The notes: generated by a model not told the origin, from the letters alone. A stretch of DNA of 64,000 nucleotides from Maribacter luteus (GCF_009674825.1 NZ_WKJH01000005.1:1-64000), one strand, 5' to 3'. Shown: positions 27,586 through 36,305, numbered from the stretch's first letter. Numbers and translations: made by a program.

Positions 27586-29112
27586 TTACTTTTTCTTCAA
27601 TTCATAAAGATCGGTTCTTCTATCCTTTAGATTATGTACTGCCCCGAACTGGTTAAGTTCCCTTAGTAGATCAATGTCCACATCCGCGATAAGTATCATT
27701 TCGGTATTTGGGGTAGCTTCCGCCTTTATACCATTGGTAGGAAATGAGAAATCACAGGGTGTAAAAACCATTGATTGTGCAAATTGGATATCCATGTTCT
27801 GTACATTGGGTAAATTACCCACACTACCTGCAATCGCTACATAACACTCATTTTCTATGGCTCTTGCCTGCGCACAATTACGAACCCTTGAATAACCGTT
27901 TTGGGTATCGGTCAAAAATGGAACGAACAGTATATTCATTCCTTCATCGGCCAAAATACGGCCCAATTCAGGAAACTCGACATCATAGCATATTAAAATA
28001 CCGATTTTGCCACAATCGGTATCGAATGCCTTTATCTGATTACCTCCTTGCATTCCCCATACCTTTGCCTCATCGGGTGTTACATGTATTTTTTCATAGC
28101 GCTCCACACTGCCATCCCGTTTACACAAATACCCCACATTCAATAAACGGCCATCTACGATTTCGGGCATACTACCCGAAATGATATTGATGTTATATGA
28201 AATAGAAAATTCGGAAAATTTTTGAACTATGGCCTCTGTATGTTTGGCCAATTCCCGGATGGCATCCGGTGTGGACAAATGGTTATGATCGGCCATAAGC
28301 GGTGCATTGAAAAATTCGGGCATCATAGCAAAATCGGAACGATATCCCGATACGGCATCAATAAAGTATTCTGCCTGTTGCAACAAAGCCTCCAAATCTT
28401 TATAGGGTCTCATTTGCCATTGGATCAAGCCCAACCGAATAATGGTTTTCTTCGTTGCTGCTTTCTTTGAAGGTTTATGGTAATAGATATTGTCCCACTC
28501 CATTAAAATGGCAAACTCATTAGATGCTTCATCCCCTTCTAAATAACCCTTCATCACTTTTGCAGGGTGAAAATCATTACTGATCTGAAAATTAAGCACG
28601 GGATCCTGAATTTCTTTCAATCTGACCTTTGCAATATATTCCTTGGGGGTAAGTTTCTCGGCATATTTATGGAAATTGGGCATTCTTCCCCCAAAAACAA
28701 TACTCTTCAAATTCAATTTCTCACAAAGTTCCTTGCGGTAGTCATATAATCTTCGACCTAATCGTAAACCACGGAACTCAGGTTTTATGAAAACATCGAT
28801 ACCATATAATACATCTCCATCATCAGTATGGGTATTGAAAGTGTAGTTGCCCGTAATCTCCTCATAAGTGTGGTCATCTTCGTACTTGTCATAATCAACA
28901 ATAATCGATAAGGCACAACCGGCCAAATGGCCATTGATCTTTATGACAACCTGGCCTTCAGGAAACTTGTCGATCAATAACCGAAGTTGTTCCTCTTTCC
29001 AATAGGACCCGGGCATATTGGTATAGGAAGACAACATAGCTTCCTTAAGTTCCTTGTAATCATCAAGATCCAGGAACTTTAATTCGATATTTTCAATTTC
29101 TTTTATTTTCAT
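27586..29112 (-). CDS. GNAT acetyltransferase fused to carbon-nitrogen hydrolase
   Basis: In this 508-residue protein, residues about 10-165 form a GNAT domain (acetyl-CoA loop region VFIKPEFRGLRLGRRLYDYRKELCE). Residues about 225-500 form a nitrilase-superfamily domain with the catalytic triad Glu266 (MMPEFF), Lys341 (YEKIHVTP) and Cys375 (ILICYDVEFPE). The fusion is known as a family, but its substrate is not established. Its position next to arginine decarboxylase and agmatinase suggests an amide or N-acetylated amine from arginine/polyamine metabolism; this is inference only. There are 108 bases between its start and the preceding acidic-protein gene. Confidence 0.87.
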   Translation of the reverse strand: MKIKEIENIELKFLDLDDYKELKEAMLSSYTNMPGSYWKEEQLRLLIDKFPEGQVVIKINGHLAGCALSIIVDYDKYEDDHTYEEITGNYTFNTHTDDGDVLYGIDVFIKPEFRGLRLGRRLYDYRKELCEKLNLKSIVFGGRMPNFHKYAEKLTPKEYIAKVRLKEIQDPVLNFQISNDFHPAKVMKGYLEGDEASNEFAILMEWDNIYYHKPSKKAATKKTIIRLGLIQWQMRPYKDLEALLQQAEYFIDAVSGYRSDFAMMPEFFNAPLMADHNHLSTPDAIRELAKHTEAIVQKFSEFSISYNINIISGSMPEIVDGRLLNVGYLCKRDGSVERYEKIHVTPDEAKVWGMQGGNQIKAFDTDCGKIGILICYDVEFPELGRILADEGMNILFVPFLTDTQNGYSRVRNCAQARAIENECYVAIAGSVGNLPNVQNMDIQFAQSMVFTPCDFSFPTNGIKAEATPNTEMILIADVDIDLLRELNQFGAVHNLKDRRTDLYELKKK

Positions 29113-29220
29113 TTTTGGATAGGTGATTGGGTTAGCCTTTAATCCGCATAGGATAAAGACTTTTAATCATAAGATAGGTTGTACAAAACGAAAGTTAGCC
29201 GTTCAATGAATTCTTAGAAC

Positions 29221-29538
29221 CTAATCATCATCATTACCATCTTCCGGTAAATCCGGATCTGGAACTCCTTCTGGATCGTCATCGTCAAAGTCATCGTAAT
29301 CATCCTCATCGTAATTTTCCATGGTATACTCCAGCTTGGCACTGATCTTTACCAAATACTTGGTATCCTCGGTCAATACCTCAACGGCCTCGACCCTTTC
29401 GCCATTGGCATTTCTAAATGAAATGATATTACGATCATCATAACCATCGGGATACCTTTCTACCAAAAGCTTAAGCACCTCTGGTGTAAGTTTTTTGAAA
29501 TCGACTATTACTCGTTTTAAATGTGCGTGCTTGTCCAT
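29221..29538 (-). CDS. Small protein with strongly acidic C-terminal tail
   Basis: This 105-residue protein has a small globular N-terminal part (about residues 1-75, HLKRVIVDFKKLTPEVLKLLVERYPDGY...) and a tail (about 76-105) made almost only of D, E, G, P and Y. No catalytic motif is seen. The start lies two bases after the stop of the DHS-like gene, so translation is probably coupled. Role unknown; the tail could bind polyamines, metal ions or a basic partner. Confidence 0.75.
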   Translation of the reverse strand: MDKHAHLKRVIVDFKKLTPEVLKLLVERYPDGYDDRNIISFRNANGERVEAVEVLTEDTKYLVKISAKLEYTMENYDEDDYDDFDDDDPEGVPDPDLPEDGNDDD

Positions 29539-29540
29539 AA

Positions 29541-30518
29541 TTACATGTCTAAAAGGTAAGCAAAAATTAAAGGCGCCACTATGGTCGCATCACTTTCTAT
29601 TATAAATTTAGGGGTATCGATATCCAACTTACCCCAAGTAATCTTCTCATTGGGAACAGCTCCGGAATATGACCCATAACTGGTGGTCGAATCGCTGATC
29701 TGACAAAAATAACTCCAGAACGGCGTATCTGTGCGCTCCATATCTTGGTACAACATCGGTACCACACAAATTGGGAAATCGCCTGCAATACCCCCTCCTA
29801 TCTGGAAGAATCCGATACCGTTCTTTGAATTATCGGTATACCAATCTGCCAAGAACGTCATATATTCTATTCCTGATTTCATGGTACTGGCCTTAAGTTC
29901 CCCTTTTAAAACATAGGAAGCAAAAATATTTCCCATGGTGCTATCTTCCCATCCGGGGCAAACAATGGGTAGGTTTTTCTCCGCTGCCGCATACATCCAA
30001 GAATCTTTTAGGTCTATTTCATAATATTCTTCCAAAACTCCGGAAAGCAACATTTTATACATATACTCATGAGGCAAATAACGTTCACCTTTTTCCTCGG
30101 CTTCTTTCCAAATCTTAAATATATGTTCTTGTAAGCGTCGAAACGCCTCTTCCTCCGGAATACAGGTATCGGTTACCCTATTGAGTCCTTTTTCCAAGAG
30201 ATCCCATTCTTCCTGGGGTGTTAAATCCCTATAGTTAGGTACTCGTTTATAATGGGAATGTGCAACCAGGTTCATGATATCCTCTTCCAGATTGGCCCCA
30301 GTGCAAGAAACGATCTGAACTTTATCCTGACGGATCATTTCGGCAAAAATCTTACCCAACTCCGCAGTACTCATTGCCCCTGCCAAGGACACCAACATTT
30401 TAGAACCATTCTGCAATTGTGCTTCATAACCTTTGGCCGCATCGACCAAAGCCGCAGCATTGAAATGCAAATAATATTTCTCTATAAAATCGGAGATAGC
30501 TCCTTTAGTCTTCATCAT
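29541..30518 (-). CDS. Deoxyhypusine-synthase-like enzyme
   Basis: I start this at the ATG at 30518 (325 residues); the longer frame uses a TTG two codons earlier and an ATG also lies at 30515. The deoxyhypusine synthase fold is indicated by SLAGAMSTAELGKIFAEMI and the SCTGANLEEDIMNLVAHSHY region. The conserved catalytic lysine lies in ITWGKL (near residue 297), as in eukaryotic DHS (VSWGKI). Bacteria lack eIF5A, so bacterial homologues are thought to transfer an aminobutyl group to free amines, as in homospermidine synthesis. Its start overlaps the agmatinase stop by 14 bases, placing it directly after putrescine formation. Confidence 0.85.
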   Translation of the reverse strand: MMKTKGAISDFIEKYYLHFNAAALVDAAKGYEAQLQNGSKMLVSLAGAMSTAELGKIFAEMIRQDKVQIVSCTGANLEEDIMNLVAHSHYKRVPNYRDLTPQEEWDLLEKGLNRVTDTCIPEEEAFRRLQEHIFKIWKEAEEKGERYLPHEYMYKMLLSGVLEEYYEIDLKDSWMYAAAEKNLPIVCPGWEDSTMGNIFASYVLKGELKASTMKSGIEYMTFLADWYTDNSKNGIGFFQIGGGIAGDFPICVVPMLYQDMERTDTPFWSYFCQISDSTTSYGSYSGAVPNEKITWGKLDIDTPKFIIESDATIVAPLIFAYLLDM

Positions 30519-31446
30519 CCTCAAATTTTGATTGGGTGTTCCCCGATTTATAATTTACATCATAGGTGTTATCATAGTCATCATCAACATCTTCGCCCAT
30601 GAATTTATAGCTTAACATTTTATAATACAACTTAGCGGCCAAAAAATCGGATGATTTATCATGGACATTGGGGCATAGTTCAACGATATCAAAGCCTACC
30701 ACGTTCTTCTCCTCGAACACTTGCTTTAAGAACTCCAAGGTCTCGTACCAGAACAAACCTCCCGGTTCCGGTGTTCCTGTTGATGGAAGAATGGAGGGGT
30801 CTAGGGCATCTAAATCAAAGGTAATGAACACATTCTCTGTCATTAGGTCTATGACCTTATCCATCCAGTATTCATCATTGACCATATCATGTGCAAAAAA
30901 TGTTTTTTCCTCATCCATGAACGTCTTCTCAATAGCATCCATGGAACGAATTCCGATCTGGATAAGATTTGTTGTTTGACTGGCCTCGTGCACCGCACAT
31001 GCATGGCTGCAACGGGAACCATCATAAGACTCCCTTAAGTCGGCATGGGCATCAATATGTAAAACGGTCAGGTTGTCGAAACATTCATTGAACGCCCTAA
31101 TACTTCCTATTGAAATTGAATGTTCCCCTCCAAAAAGGGTAACGAATTTATTTCGTTTAATATATTCCTTGGTCACTTTGTGTACAGCATCTACCATTGA
31201 TTCGGGAGAATCGTCTTCGGATACCGGTTTTGTTAAGTGAACACCTTGTTTATACACTTCGGAATCGGTTTCAATATCATACAATTCCATATTTTCAGAA
31301 GCATCCAAGAAGGCTTCCGGACCTTTATCGGCCCCTTTTCCCCAAGTGCTTGTACCGTCATAGGGCACAGGAATCAAAACTACCTTCGAAGTTTCCAATT
31401 GTGCGAATTCGTCGGCAATACCAGCGTAATTCTTTGTTGTACTCAT
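30505..31446 (-). CDS. speB: Agmatinase (ureohydrolase family)
   Basis: This 313-residue enzyme has all manganese-binding ureohydrolase motifs: G-G-E-H-S near residue 110, D-A-H-A-D (IDAHADLRESYDG) near 135 and F-D-L-D-A-L-D-P-S (ITFDLDALDPSILPSTGTPEPGG) near 215. It hydrolyses agmatine to putrescine and urea. The C-terminal 30 residues form an unusual acidic extension (GEDVDDDYDN...FEDDED) beyond the catalytic fold. It lies between arginine decarboxylase (24 bases upstream) and the DHS-like gene (overlapping), so the pathway order equals the gene order. A proclavaminate-amidinohydrolase-like specificity is less likely given the neighbours. Confidence 0.9.
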   Translation of the reverse strand: MSTTKNYAGIADEFAQLETSKVVLIPVPYDGTSTWGKGADKGPEAFLDASENMELYDIETDSEVYKQGVHLTKPVSEDDSPESMVDAVHKVTKEYIKRNKFVTLFGGEHSISIGSIRAFNECFDNLTVLHIDAHADLRESYDGSRCSHACAVHEASQTTNLIQIGIRSMDAIEKTFMDEEKTFFAHDMVNDEYWMDKVIDLMTENVFITFDLDALDPSILPSTGTPEPGGLFWYETLEFLKQVFEEKNVVGFDIVELCPNVHDKSSDFLAAKLYYKMLSYKFMGEDVDDDYDNTYDVNYKSGNTQSKFEDDED

Positions 31447-31470
31447 CTCTTTAAAATTAATTTGTTTTTA

Positions 31471-32931
31471 TTATCCGTTAGATGGAATTGTTTGTTCATT
31501 TAGTGCGCCGTTATGGGAGTATGTGGGCTCGTTATTACTATCATAGCCCAGTATACTTAACATCTGCTCTGCTTTTTGCTGGGGTTTGAAAAGGGTAGTC
31601 GTCAATTCCCCATTTTCATCCCTATCAATTATGATATGTTTGGGTTGTGGAATAAGGCAATGCTGTAAACCACCTACACCCCCAATAGAATCTTGATAGG
31701 CCCCAGTATTGAAGAATCCAATATAAAGTGGTTTGCTTTTACTGTATTTTGGCAAATAAATAGCGTTCCTGTTCTGTTCGCTATTGTAATAATCATCACT
31801 ATCGCACGTGAGTCCGCCCAAAAGTACACGCTCATATTCATCGTTCCATCTATTGATGGGTAACATTATGAATCTTTTATTTATGGCCCAAGTATCTGGA
31901 AGGGTAGTAATGAAAGATGAATCGATCATGTTCCATTTTTCCCGGTCATTCTGTTGTTTTTGGTATAAGATCTCATAAATGGCTCCTCCACTCTCACCAA
32001 CCGTAAAACTGCCGAACTCCGTAAAAATATGTGGTACGGCAACTTCTGCCTCGTTACAGGCAATATTGATCTGGTTTATGATCTCATCGACCATATACTC
32101 ATAATCATACTCGAAGGCCAATGAATTCTTTATTGGGAACCCACCGCCAATATTAAGACAATCAAGAGAAGGGCAAATCTTCTTCAATCTTACATACACC
32201 TTTAGGCACTTGGCCAATTCGTTCCAGTAATAGGCATTGTCACGGATTCCCGTGTTAATGAAAAAGTGGAGCATTTTAAGTTCTACCTTGTCATTGTCCT
32301 TGATTTGGTTTTCATAAAAGGGCACTATGTTCTTATATCCAATTCCCAATCGCGAGGTATAAAACTCAAACTTAGGCTCTTCTTCAGACGCAATACGGAT
32401 ACCTACCTTGAAATTATCTTCCACAACATCTGACAATAGATCTATCTCTTCATAATTATCTATGATAGGAATGCAATTTCGATGGCCGGAATTTATGAGT
32501 CGACCAATATTATCAATGTACTGCTCACGTTTAAAACCATTACAAAGAATATATGCATCGTCTTTTATTTTACCCTTTTCCTTTAGGTTTTCAATGATAT
32601 TGATATCAAAGGCCGATGAAGTCTCTATATGGATATCATTTTTTAAAGCCTCATGCATCACGTGCTGAAAATGGGAACTTTTTGTACAATAACAATAATT
32701 GTACTTTCCCTTATACCCGTTCTTTTCGATAGCCTTTGAAAACCAATTCTTGGCCCGCATTATATTTTCAGAAATTTTGGGTAAATAGGTGAATTTCAAT
32801 GGACTTCCATATTTCTGAACAAGCTCGTTCAGAGGAATACCATGAAATAGCAAGTTGTCGTTATTGAGTGAAAACTCCTCTTGCGGAAAATCAAATGTTT
32901 GATCGATTAGATCAATATATTTTGTGTTCAT
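31471..32931 (-). CDS. speA: Arginine decarboxylase, PLP-dependent (alanine-racemase fold)
   Basis: This 486-residue protein is of the fold-III decarboxylase family. The PLP lysine is probably Lys84 in YCYCTKSSH. G-G-G-F-P near residue 265 binds phosphate, and the C-x-S-x-D motif in LGGLTCDSDDYYN contributes the active-site cysteine of the partner subunit. FNTGAYQ near the end is typical. The enzyme is shorter than the ~630-residue SpeA of Proteobacteria but similar to the Bacteroidota type. It converts arginine to agmatine and is the first gene of the cluster. Ornithine or lysine preference cannot be fully excluded; the adjacent agmatinase strongly favours arginine. Confidence 0.88.
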   Translation of the reverse strand: MNTKYIDLIDQTFDFPQEEFSLNNDNLLFHGIPLNELVQKYGSPLKFTYLPKISENIMRAKNWFSKAIEKNGYKGKYNYCYCTKSSHFQHVMHEALKNDIHIETSSAFDINIIENLKEKGKIKDDAYILCNGFKREQYIDNIGRLINSGHRNCIPIIDNYEEIDLLSDVVEDNFKVGIRIASEEEPKFEFYTSRLGIGYKNIVPFYENQIKDNDKVELKMLHFFINTGIRDNAYYWNELAKCLKVYVRLKKICPSLDCLNIGGGFPIKNSLAFEYDYEYMVDEIINQINIACNEAEVAVPHIFTEFGSFTVGESGGAIYEILYQKQQNDREKWNMIDSSFITTLPDTWAINKRFIMLPINRWNDEYERVLLGGLTCDSDDYYNSEQNRNAIYLPKYSKSKPLYIGFFNTGAYQDSIGGVGGLQHCLIPQPKHIIIDRDENGELTTTLFKPQQKAEQMLSILGYDSNNEPTYSHNGALNEQTIPSNG

Positions 32932-33378
32932 TGAACAGATGAATATTTAAAATTAAAACAATAAAATTTTGGTAAAAGATCGAAACCTTTTAAATCCGGT
33001 CCTATGTTTTAAAATCAAATAACGAATTGTTCCGCCGTGGTAGGAATGAAAAAATAATCGTGCTGGCTGCAGACGATAGTAGAGTTCTTATCAGAAGTAA
33101 GCTTTAAATTCCGGTTACCCAATCCCTGGGCTGACAATGGGTTTGACTTCCTAATTCCCATAGTCCCGAACATACAAACACTATTCATTATGTTCAGCTA
33201 AAAGCCTTATACCAAACTAGTACGTTCCTAGTTTGATGGTACAAATAAAATCAAAAAATATATAAAACAAGCTTTTTACAAAAAAAATACTTCAAAAAAT
33301 ATTTTCACAACCACAATTACACCTAACCAATTCACTCATAGCTAATTAATCCTTATATTTAGAATTAAAACCAGTGAC
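32932..33378. other. Non-coding divergent intergenic region
   Basis: This AT-rich region lies between divergently transcribed arginine decarboxylase and a secreted protein. No coding frame, RNA gene or exact TAnnTTTG box is seen; TATATTTA close to 33355 is the nearest promoter-like sequence for the plus gene. A leader-regulated switch is possible but not visible. Confidence 0.4.
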
Positions 33379-34092
33379 ATGAAAACAATAAATACGATAT
33401 TTTGCTTATTATGTTTTTTAGTCAGCTCAGTTACACTTCCTATTTATGCGCAAATCGCAACAGGAGTGTATTTTTCAACAGCCAAAAACACCACCCATGA
33501 GGTAAAACTATCCGATAACTATTTTACCTATTCGATCTACGAAAACTCTCCGGCAAAATTTATAAAGACCCTTGGGGGATTCTATCAGGTCGAGGATAAT
33601 CAATTAGTGGTACTTCTTGAATTCAATTCTAATTATGCGCAAGATTCCATTAGACAATTGAGTATTCCTTTTGAAAAAAATGGTAATAAATTGATTCTTG
33701 AAATGAAATCCAAATTGCAATTTAAACATGCTGCAAAAATAAACCAGGATTTAGATGGGCAATGGTTGTTCGGTATTCGTGGGCCAGACCAGGGACAAGA
33801 GCGTAGAGGGGACAGCAAAGCCCGAAAAACATTGAAATTCTTATTGGACGGAAGGTTCCAATGGATCGCATACAATACCGACACCATGAAATTCCACGGA
33901 ACCGGTGGTGGCTCTTTCTCCTCTAAAGACGGGGTTTATCAAGAGAATATAGCCTTTTTCTCCAAAGATGATTCCCGGGTCGGGGCAGAACTTTCCTTTG
34001 GGTATAAAATCATGGGAGATGACTGGCATCACCAAGGAAATAATAGCAAAGGGGAGCCTATGTACGAAATATGGATGAAGAGGAAAAAATAA
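33379..34092 (+). CDS. Hypothetical secreted protein
   Basis: This 237-residue protein has a signal peptide (residues about 1-24, ending IYAQ). The rest is two beta-rich halves: ATGVYFSTAKNTTHEVKLSDNYFTYSIYE..., then a second part with GQWLFGIRGPDQGQERRGDSKARKTLKFLLDGRFQWIAYNT. The second part looks like a small lipocalin-type fold (membrane anchoring not seen). No named family is certain, and there is no operon partner. Confidence 0.65.
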   Translation: MKTINTIFCLLCFLVSSVTLPIYAQIATGVYFSTAKNTTHEVKLSDNYFTYSIYENSPAKFIKTLGGFYQVEDNQLVVLLEFNSNYAQDSIRQLSIPFEKNGNKLILEMKSKLQFKHAAKINQDLDGQWLFGIRGPDQGQERRGDSKARKTLKFLLDGRFQWIAYNTDTMKFHGTGGGSFSSKDGVYQENIAFFSKDDSRVGAELSFGYKIMGDDWHHQGNNSKGEPMYEIWMKRKK

Positions 34093-34186
34093 TCCTAGCT
34101 ATCTTTCAGTTGAATGCTTCTCAAAAAATCTTGTTTGAAGTACCTAATTATTCCAAAATACTTTATTTTTGCCTTCTTATTTCAAG

Positions 34187-34258
34187 GGCCTCGTAGTTCA
34201 ATGGATAGAATAGAAGTTTCCTAAACTTTAGATGCAAGTTCGATTCTTGCCGAGGCTA
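34187..34258 (+). tRNA. tRNA-Arg (CCT)
   Basis: A complete cloverleaf can be folded. The acceptor GGCCTCG pairs with CGAGGCT (one G-U end pair), the D arm is GTTC/GAAT, and the anticodon stem is GAAGT/ACTTT. The loop TTCCTAA gives anticodon CCT, which reads AGG. The T arm is GCAAG/CTTGC with loop TTCGATT. The CCA end is not encoded. Confidence 0.95.
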
Positions 34259-34287
34259 CTTAAAATAAATACACTTTACCTCCCTTT

Positions 34288-35100
34288 TCAATTCCTTTGT
34301 TTTTTTACAAAATTCAGTAATAATGGTATTGCCGGATAAACCATATCATGGGCATACCCATCCAACTCCATCAACTCAATATCAGGATGTTCTACAATCT
34401 TCATCATTCTATAGAAATAGGCATTTTCCTCGTATCTTCCCAATAGTTCCAACTCCCGGTTTCCTGTTATCAACAAAAAAGGAGGGGCATTTTTACGTAC
34501 ATGGTACAGCGGAGCGAAAGCATCAACAATAGGTTGTGTGCCTTCTATACCCCTTTCCTTGCGAATTGTAAAGTGGGTTATGGTATGACCGCTGAAAGGG
34601 ATTATCCCGGCCAAACTATCGGCATCAACTTGATATTTTGCTAAATAATGTTTGTCCAAGGCAATCATACTCGCCAAATATCCCCCAGCCGAATGTCCGC
34701 TTACGAATACCTTCGAAGCATCGCCATTATATCTCTTTATGTTCTTTACCACCCATGCGACAGCCGCCGCCGCATCTTCAATATAAACGGGGTTTTTAAC
34801 CTTGGGGTGCAACCTGTAGTTAACAGCTACGACAATTACCCCTTTCTTTAATAAACCTTCTGGTATATGTTTGGAGCCAAATTCAAGTCCACCACCATGA
34901 AACCAAACTATTGTAGGGACGTTCGTGGTGTCCTTAGGAAAATAAACGTCTAACTTACAGCGCTCTTTTAAATAGGCATCGGTTGCCTGCGTTGACATAC
35001 TATAATAGTGTAAATCCTCAATAAGTTGATATCCTTTTTGGGCCAATACGAAATATGAACTTAAAAGAAACCCAATTAAAACAAGTTTTGTTTTGGCCAT
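34288..35100 (-). CDS. Secreted alpha/beta-hydrolase (hormone-sensitive-lipase-like)
   Basis: I start at the ATG at 35100 (270 residues); the longer frame uses a TTG. It has a signal peptide (MAKTKLVLIGFLLSSYFVLAQ). HGGGL (IVWFHGGGLEFGS) forms the oxyanion hole, G-H-S-A-G (VSGHSAGGYLASM) the nucleophile elbow, and the His in GYAHDMVYPAIP near the end completes the triad. It is an ester hydrolase of the HSL/BD-FAE type; the substrate is unknown. The start is 5 bases after the stop of the RidA-like gene, so the two form an operon. Confidence 0.85.
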   Translation of the reverse strand: MAKTKLVLIGFLLSSYFVLAQKGYQLIEDLHYYSMSTQATDAYLKERCKLDVYFPKDTTNVPTIVWFHGGGLEFGSKHIPEGLLKKGVIVVAVNYRLHPKVKNPVYIEDAAAAVAWVVKNIKRYNGDASKVFVSGHSAGGYLASMIALDKHYLAKYQVDADSLAGIIPFSGHTITHFTIRKERGIEGTQPIVDAFAPLYHVRKNAPPFLLITGNRELELLGRYEENAYFYRMMKIVEHPDIELMELDGYAHDMVYPAIPLLLNFVKKQRN

Positions 35101-35105
35101 GACGA

Positions 35106-35687
35106 TCAATCTTCAAATATTTCAACGACCATTTCAATTTCAACAGCCATATTATTTGGTAATGAACCCATACCAACGGCAGCTCTTGCGTGCTTACCCC
35201 TATCACCAAAAACATCGACCATTAGATCCGAATACCCATTGATTACTTTTGAATGATCTTTAAATTCAGGTACTGCATTGACCATACCTGTGACTTGTAC
35301 AATACGTTTTATCTTATTCAGGTTCCCCAATTCAGATTTAAGTACGGATAATTGCTGAATACCTACGGATTTTGCCGCAGCGTAACCCTGATCTACATTA
35401 TACTCATCTCCCAATTTACCAATGATTGTTTCCCCTACTTCATTTTTTGGCCCTTTACCGGCTAAAAAAACAAGGTTCCCAGCACGAACGGCATGGACAT
35501 AATTAGCCAAAGGTGCTGAAATTTCCTGCAATTGCAGACCTAATTCTTCAAGCCGTTTTTCGGGATCGTACCCCTCGGGTGATTTCTGTTTCGAAATTTC
35601 CGGGGCTTTTACTTCTAGGTTATTTTTATTTCCGGATGTGCAGGAGGAGGCTATGATCAATACTGCCAGCAAGGTTAGATATTTCAT
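35106..35687 (-). CDS. RidA/YjgF-family lipoprotein
   Basis: This 193-residue protein has a lipoprotein signal (SSCTS, Cys near residue 16) followed by a linker. The RidA fold covers about residues 45-190: LGLQLQEISAPLANYVHAVRAGNLVFLAGKGP, then ARAAVGMGSLPNNMAVEIEMVVEIFED. The Arg of the ligand site (HARAAVG) is present. RidA normally destroys reactive enamines in the cytoplasm, so an outer-envelope lipoprotein form implies a different, extracytoplasmic role or substrate. A candidate -7 box, TATTTTTG, is read on the minus strand at 35713-35706. Confidence 0.82.
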   Translation of the reverse strand: MKYLTLLAVLIIASSCTSGNKNNLEVKAPEISKQKSPEGYDPEKRLEELGLQLQEISAPLANYVHAVRAGNLVFLAGKGPKNEVGETIIGKLGDEYNVDQGYAAAKSVGIQQLSVLKSELGNLNKIKRIVQVTGMVNAVPEFKDHSKVINGYSDLMVDVFGDRGKHARAAVGMGSLPNNMAVEIEMVVEIFED

Positions 35688-35740
35688 GGATAAGGTTCTT
35701 TAAACCAAAAATACTAAATTAGAATACAGTATATAAAAAA

Positions 35741-35773
35741 AGGGATAACCGAAATCACTTTCGAATTATCCCT
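35741..35773 (-). terminator. Terminator of the small-protein locus
   Basis: AGGGATAA (35741-35748) pairs with TTATCCCT (35766-35773), with an inner CGAAA/TTTCG stem. On the minus strand it is followed by a run of T, so it ends transcripts coming from the 35926-36247 genes. Confidence 0.75.
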
Positions 35774-35925
35774 GGGGGAACGTAACAAACACAACCCTCA
35801 TTATCTTACATCATGGATTTGAACCACGCTTGTCCAAAAATTGGATTTAGCTTATATGATATATCCTATGATTATAATTTTTGTCCTTGTCAGTCCTTTT
35901 TTCTTTTTCATTGATTTTTAACCGC

Positions 35926-36009
35926 TTACAATATGTTGTTAAGGATCTGTAGCATGATCATTATACTGAACAGAATTAATAACCCATAACCATTCTCTTT
36001 TCTTTTCAT
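35926..36009 (-). CDS. 27-residue single-helix membrane peptide
   Basis: The frame encodes MKRKENGYGLLILFSIMIML followed by QILNNIL. This is a basic N-terminus then one hydrophobic helix. The ATG lies 7 bases after the preceding stop, and GAGGAA at the end of that gene sits at ribosome-binding distance. The short length means chance is possible, but the operon position and the terminator downstream make a real small protein plausible. A further possible 19-residue frame at 35852-35911 is weaker. Confidence 0.45.
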   Translation of the reverse strand: MKRKENGYGLLILFSIMIMLQILNNIL

Positions 36010-36016
36010 AGCAATT

Positions 36017-36247
36017 TTACTCTTCCTCAATTGCGAAACCCATTCTTTTCAACTGATTCTCGTTACGCATTTCTTGCAATTCAAATTTTAGCACATCGCC
36101 AATAAAGGCCGATCCAACAAACAATTCCTCATCACGCCCAGCGCGTTTTATTTCTTGGCCCCTATTTGTGTCCTTCTTAATTCCTGAATCCTTTAAATAA
36201 TTATTCCTTAACGTTAAAAGATCGTTCCATTTTCCCTGATTAGGCAT
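36017..36247 (-). CDS. Small charged hypothetical protein
   Basis: This 76-residue soluble protein is rich in charged residues (MPNQGKWNDLLTLRNNYLKD...). It has two short helices and an acidic C-terminus (...GFAIEEE). No family is recognised. It probably shares a transcript with the tiny membrane peptide that follows. A strong hairpin (36306-36334) lies upstream, isolating this unit from the next gene. Confidence 0.55.
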   Translation of the reverse strand: MPNQGKWNDLLTLRNNYLKDSGIKKDTNRGQEIKRAGRDEELFVGSAFIGDVLKFELQEMRNENQLKRMGFAIEEE

Positions 36248-36305
36248 TGTGCATTATATTTTGTCCATTCAACGTTGTTGACCCTACGGGTCTTTTATTC
36301 TATTA

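Noticed and set aside
35852-35911. 19-residue frame MKKKKGLTRTKIIIIGYII on the minus strand
   Set aside because: It is too short and lacks a clear ribosome-binding site; kept only as a remark in the small-protein finding.
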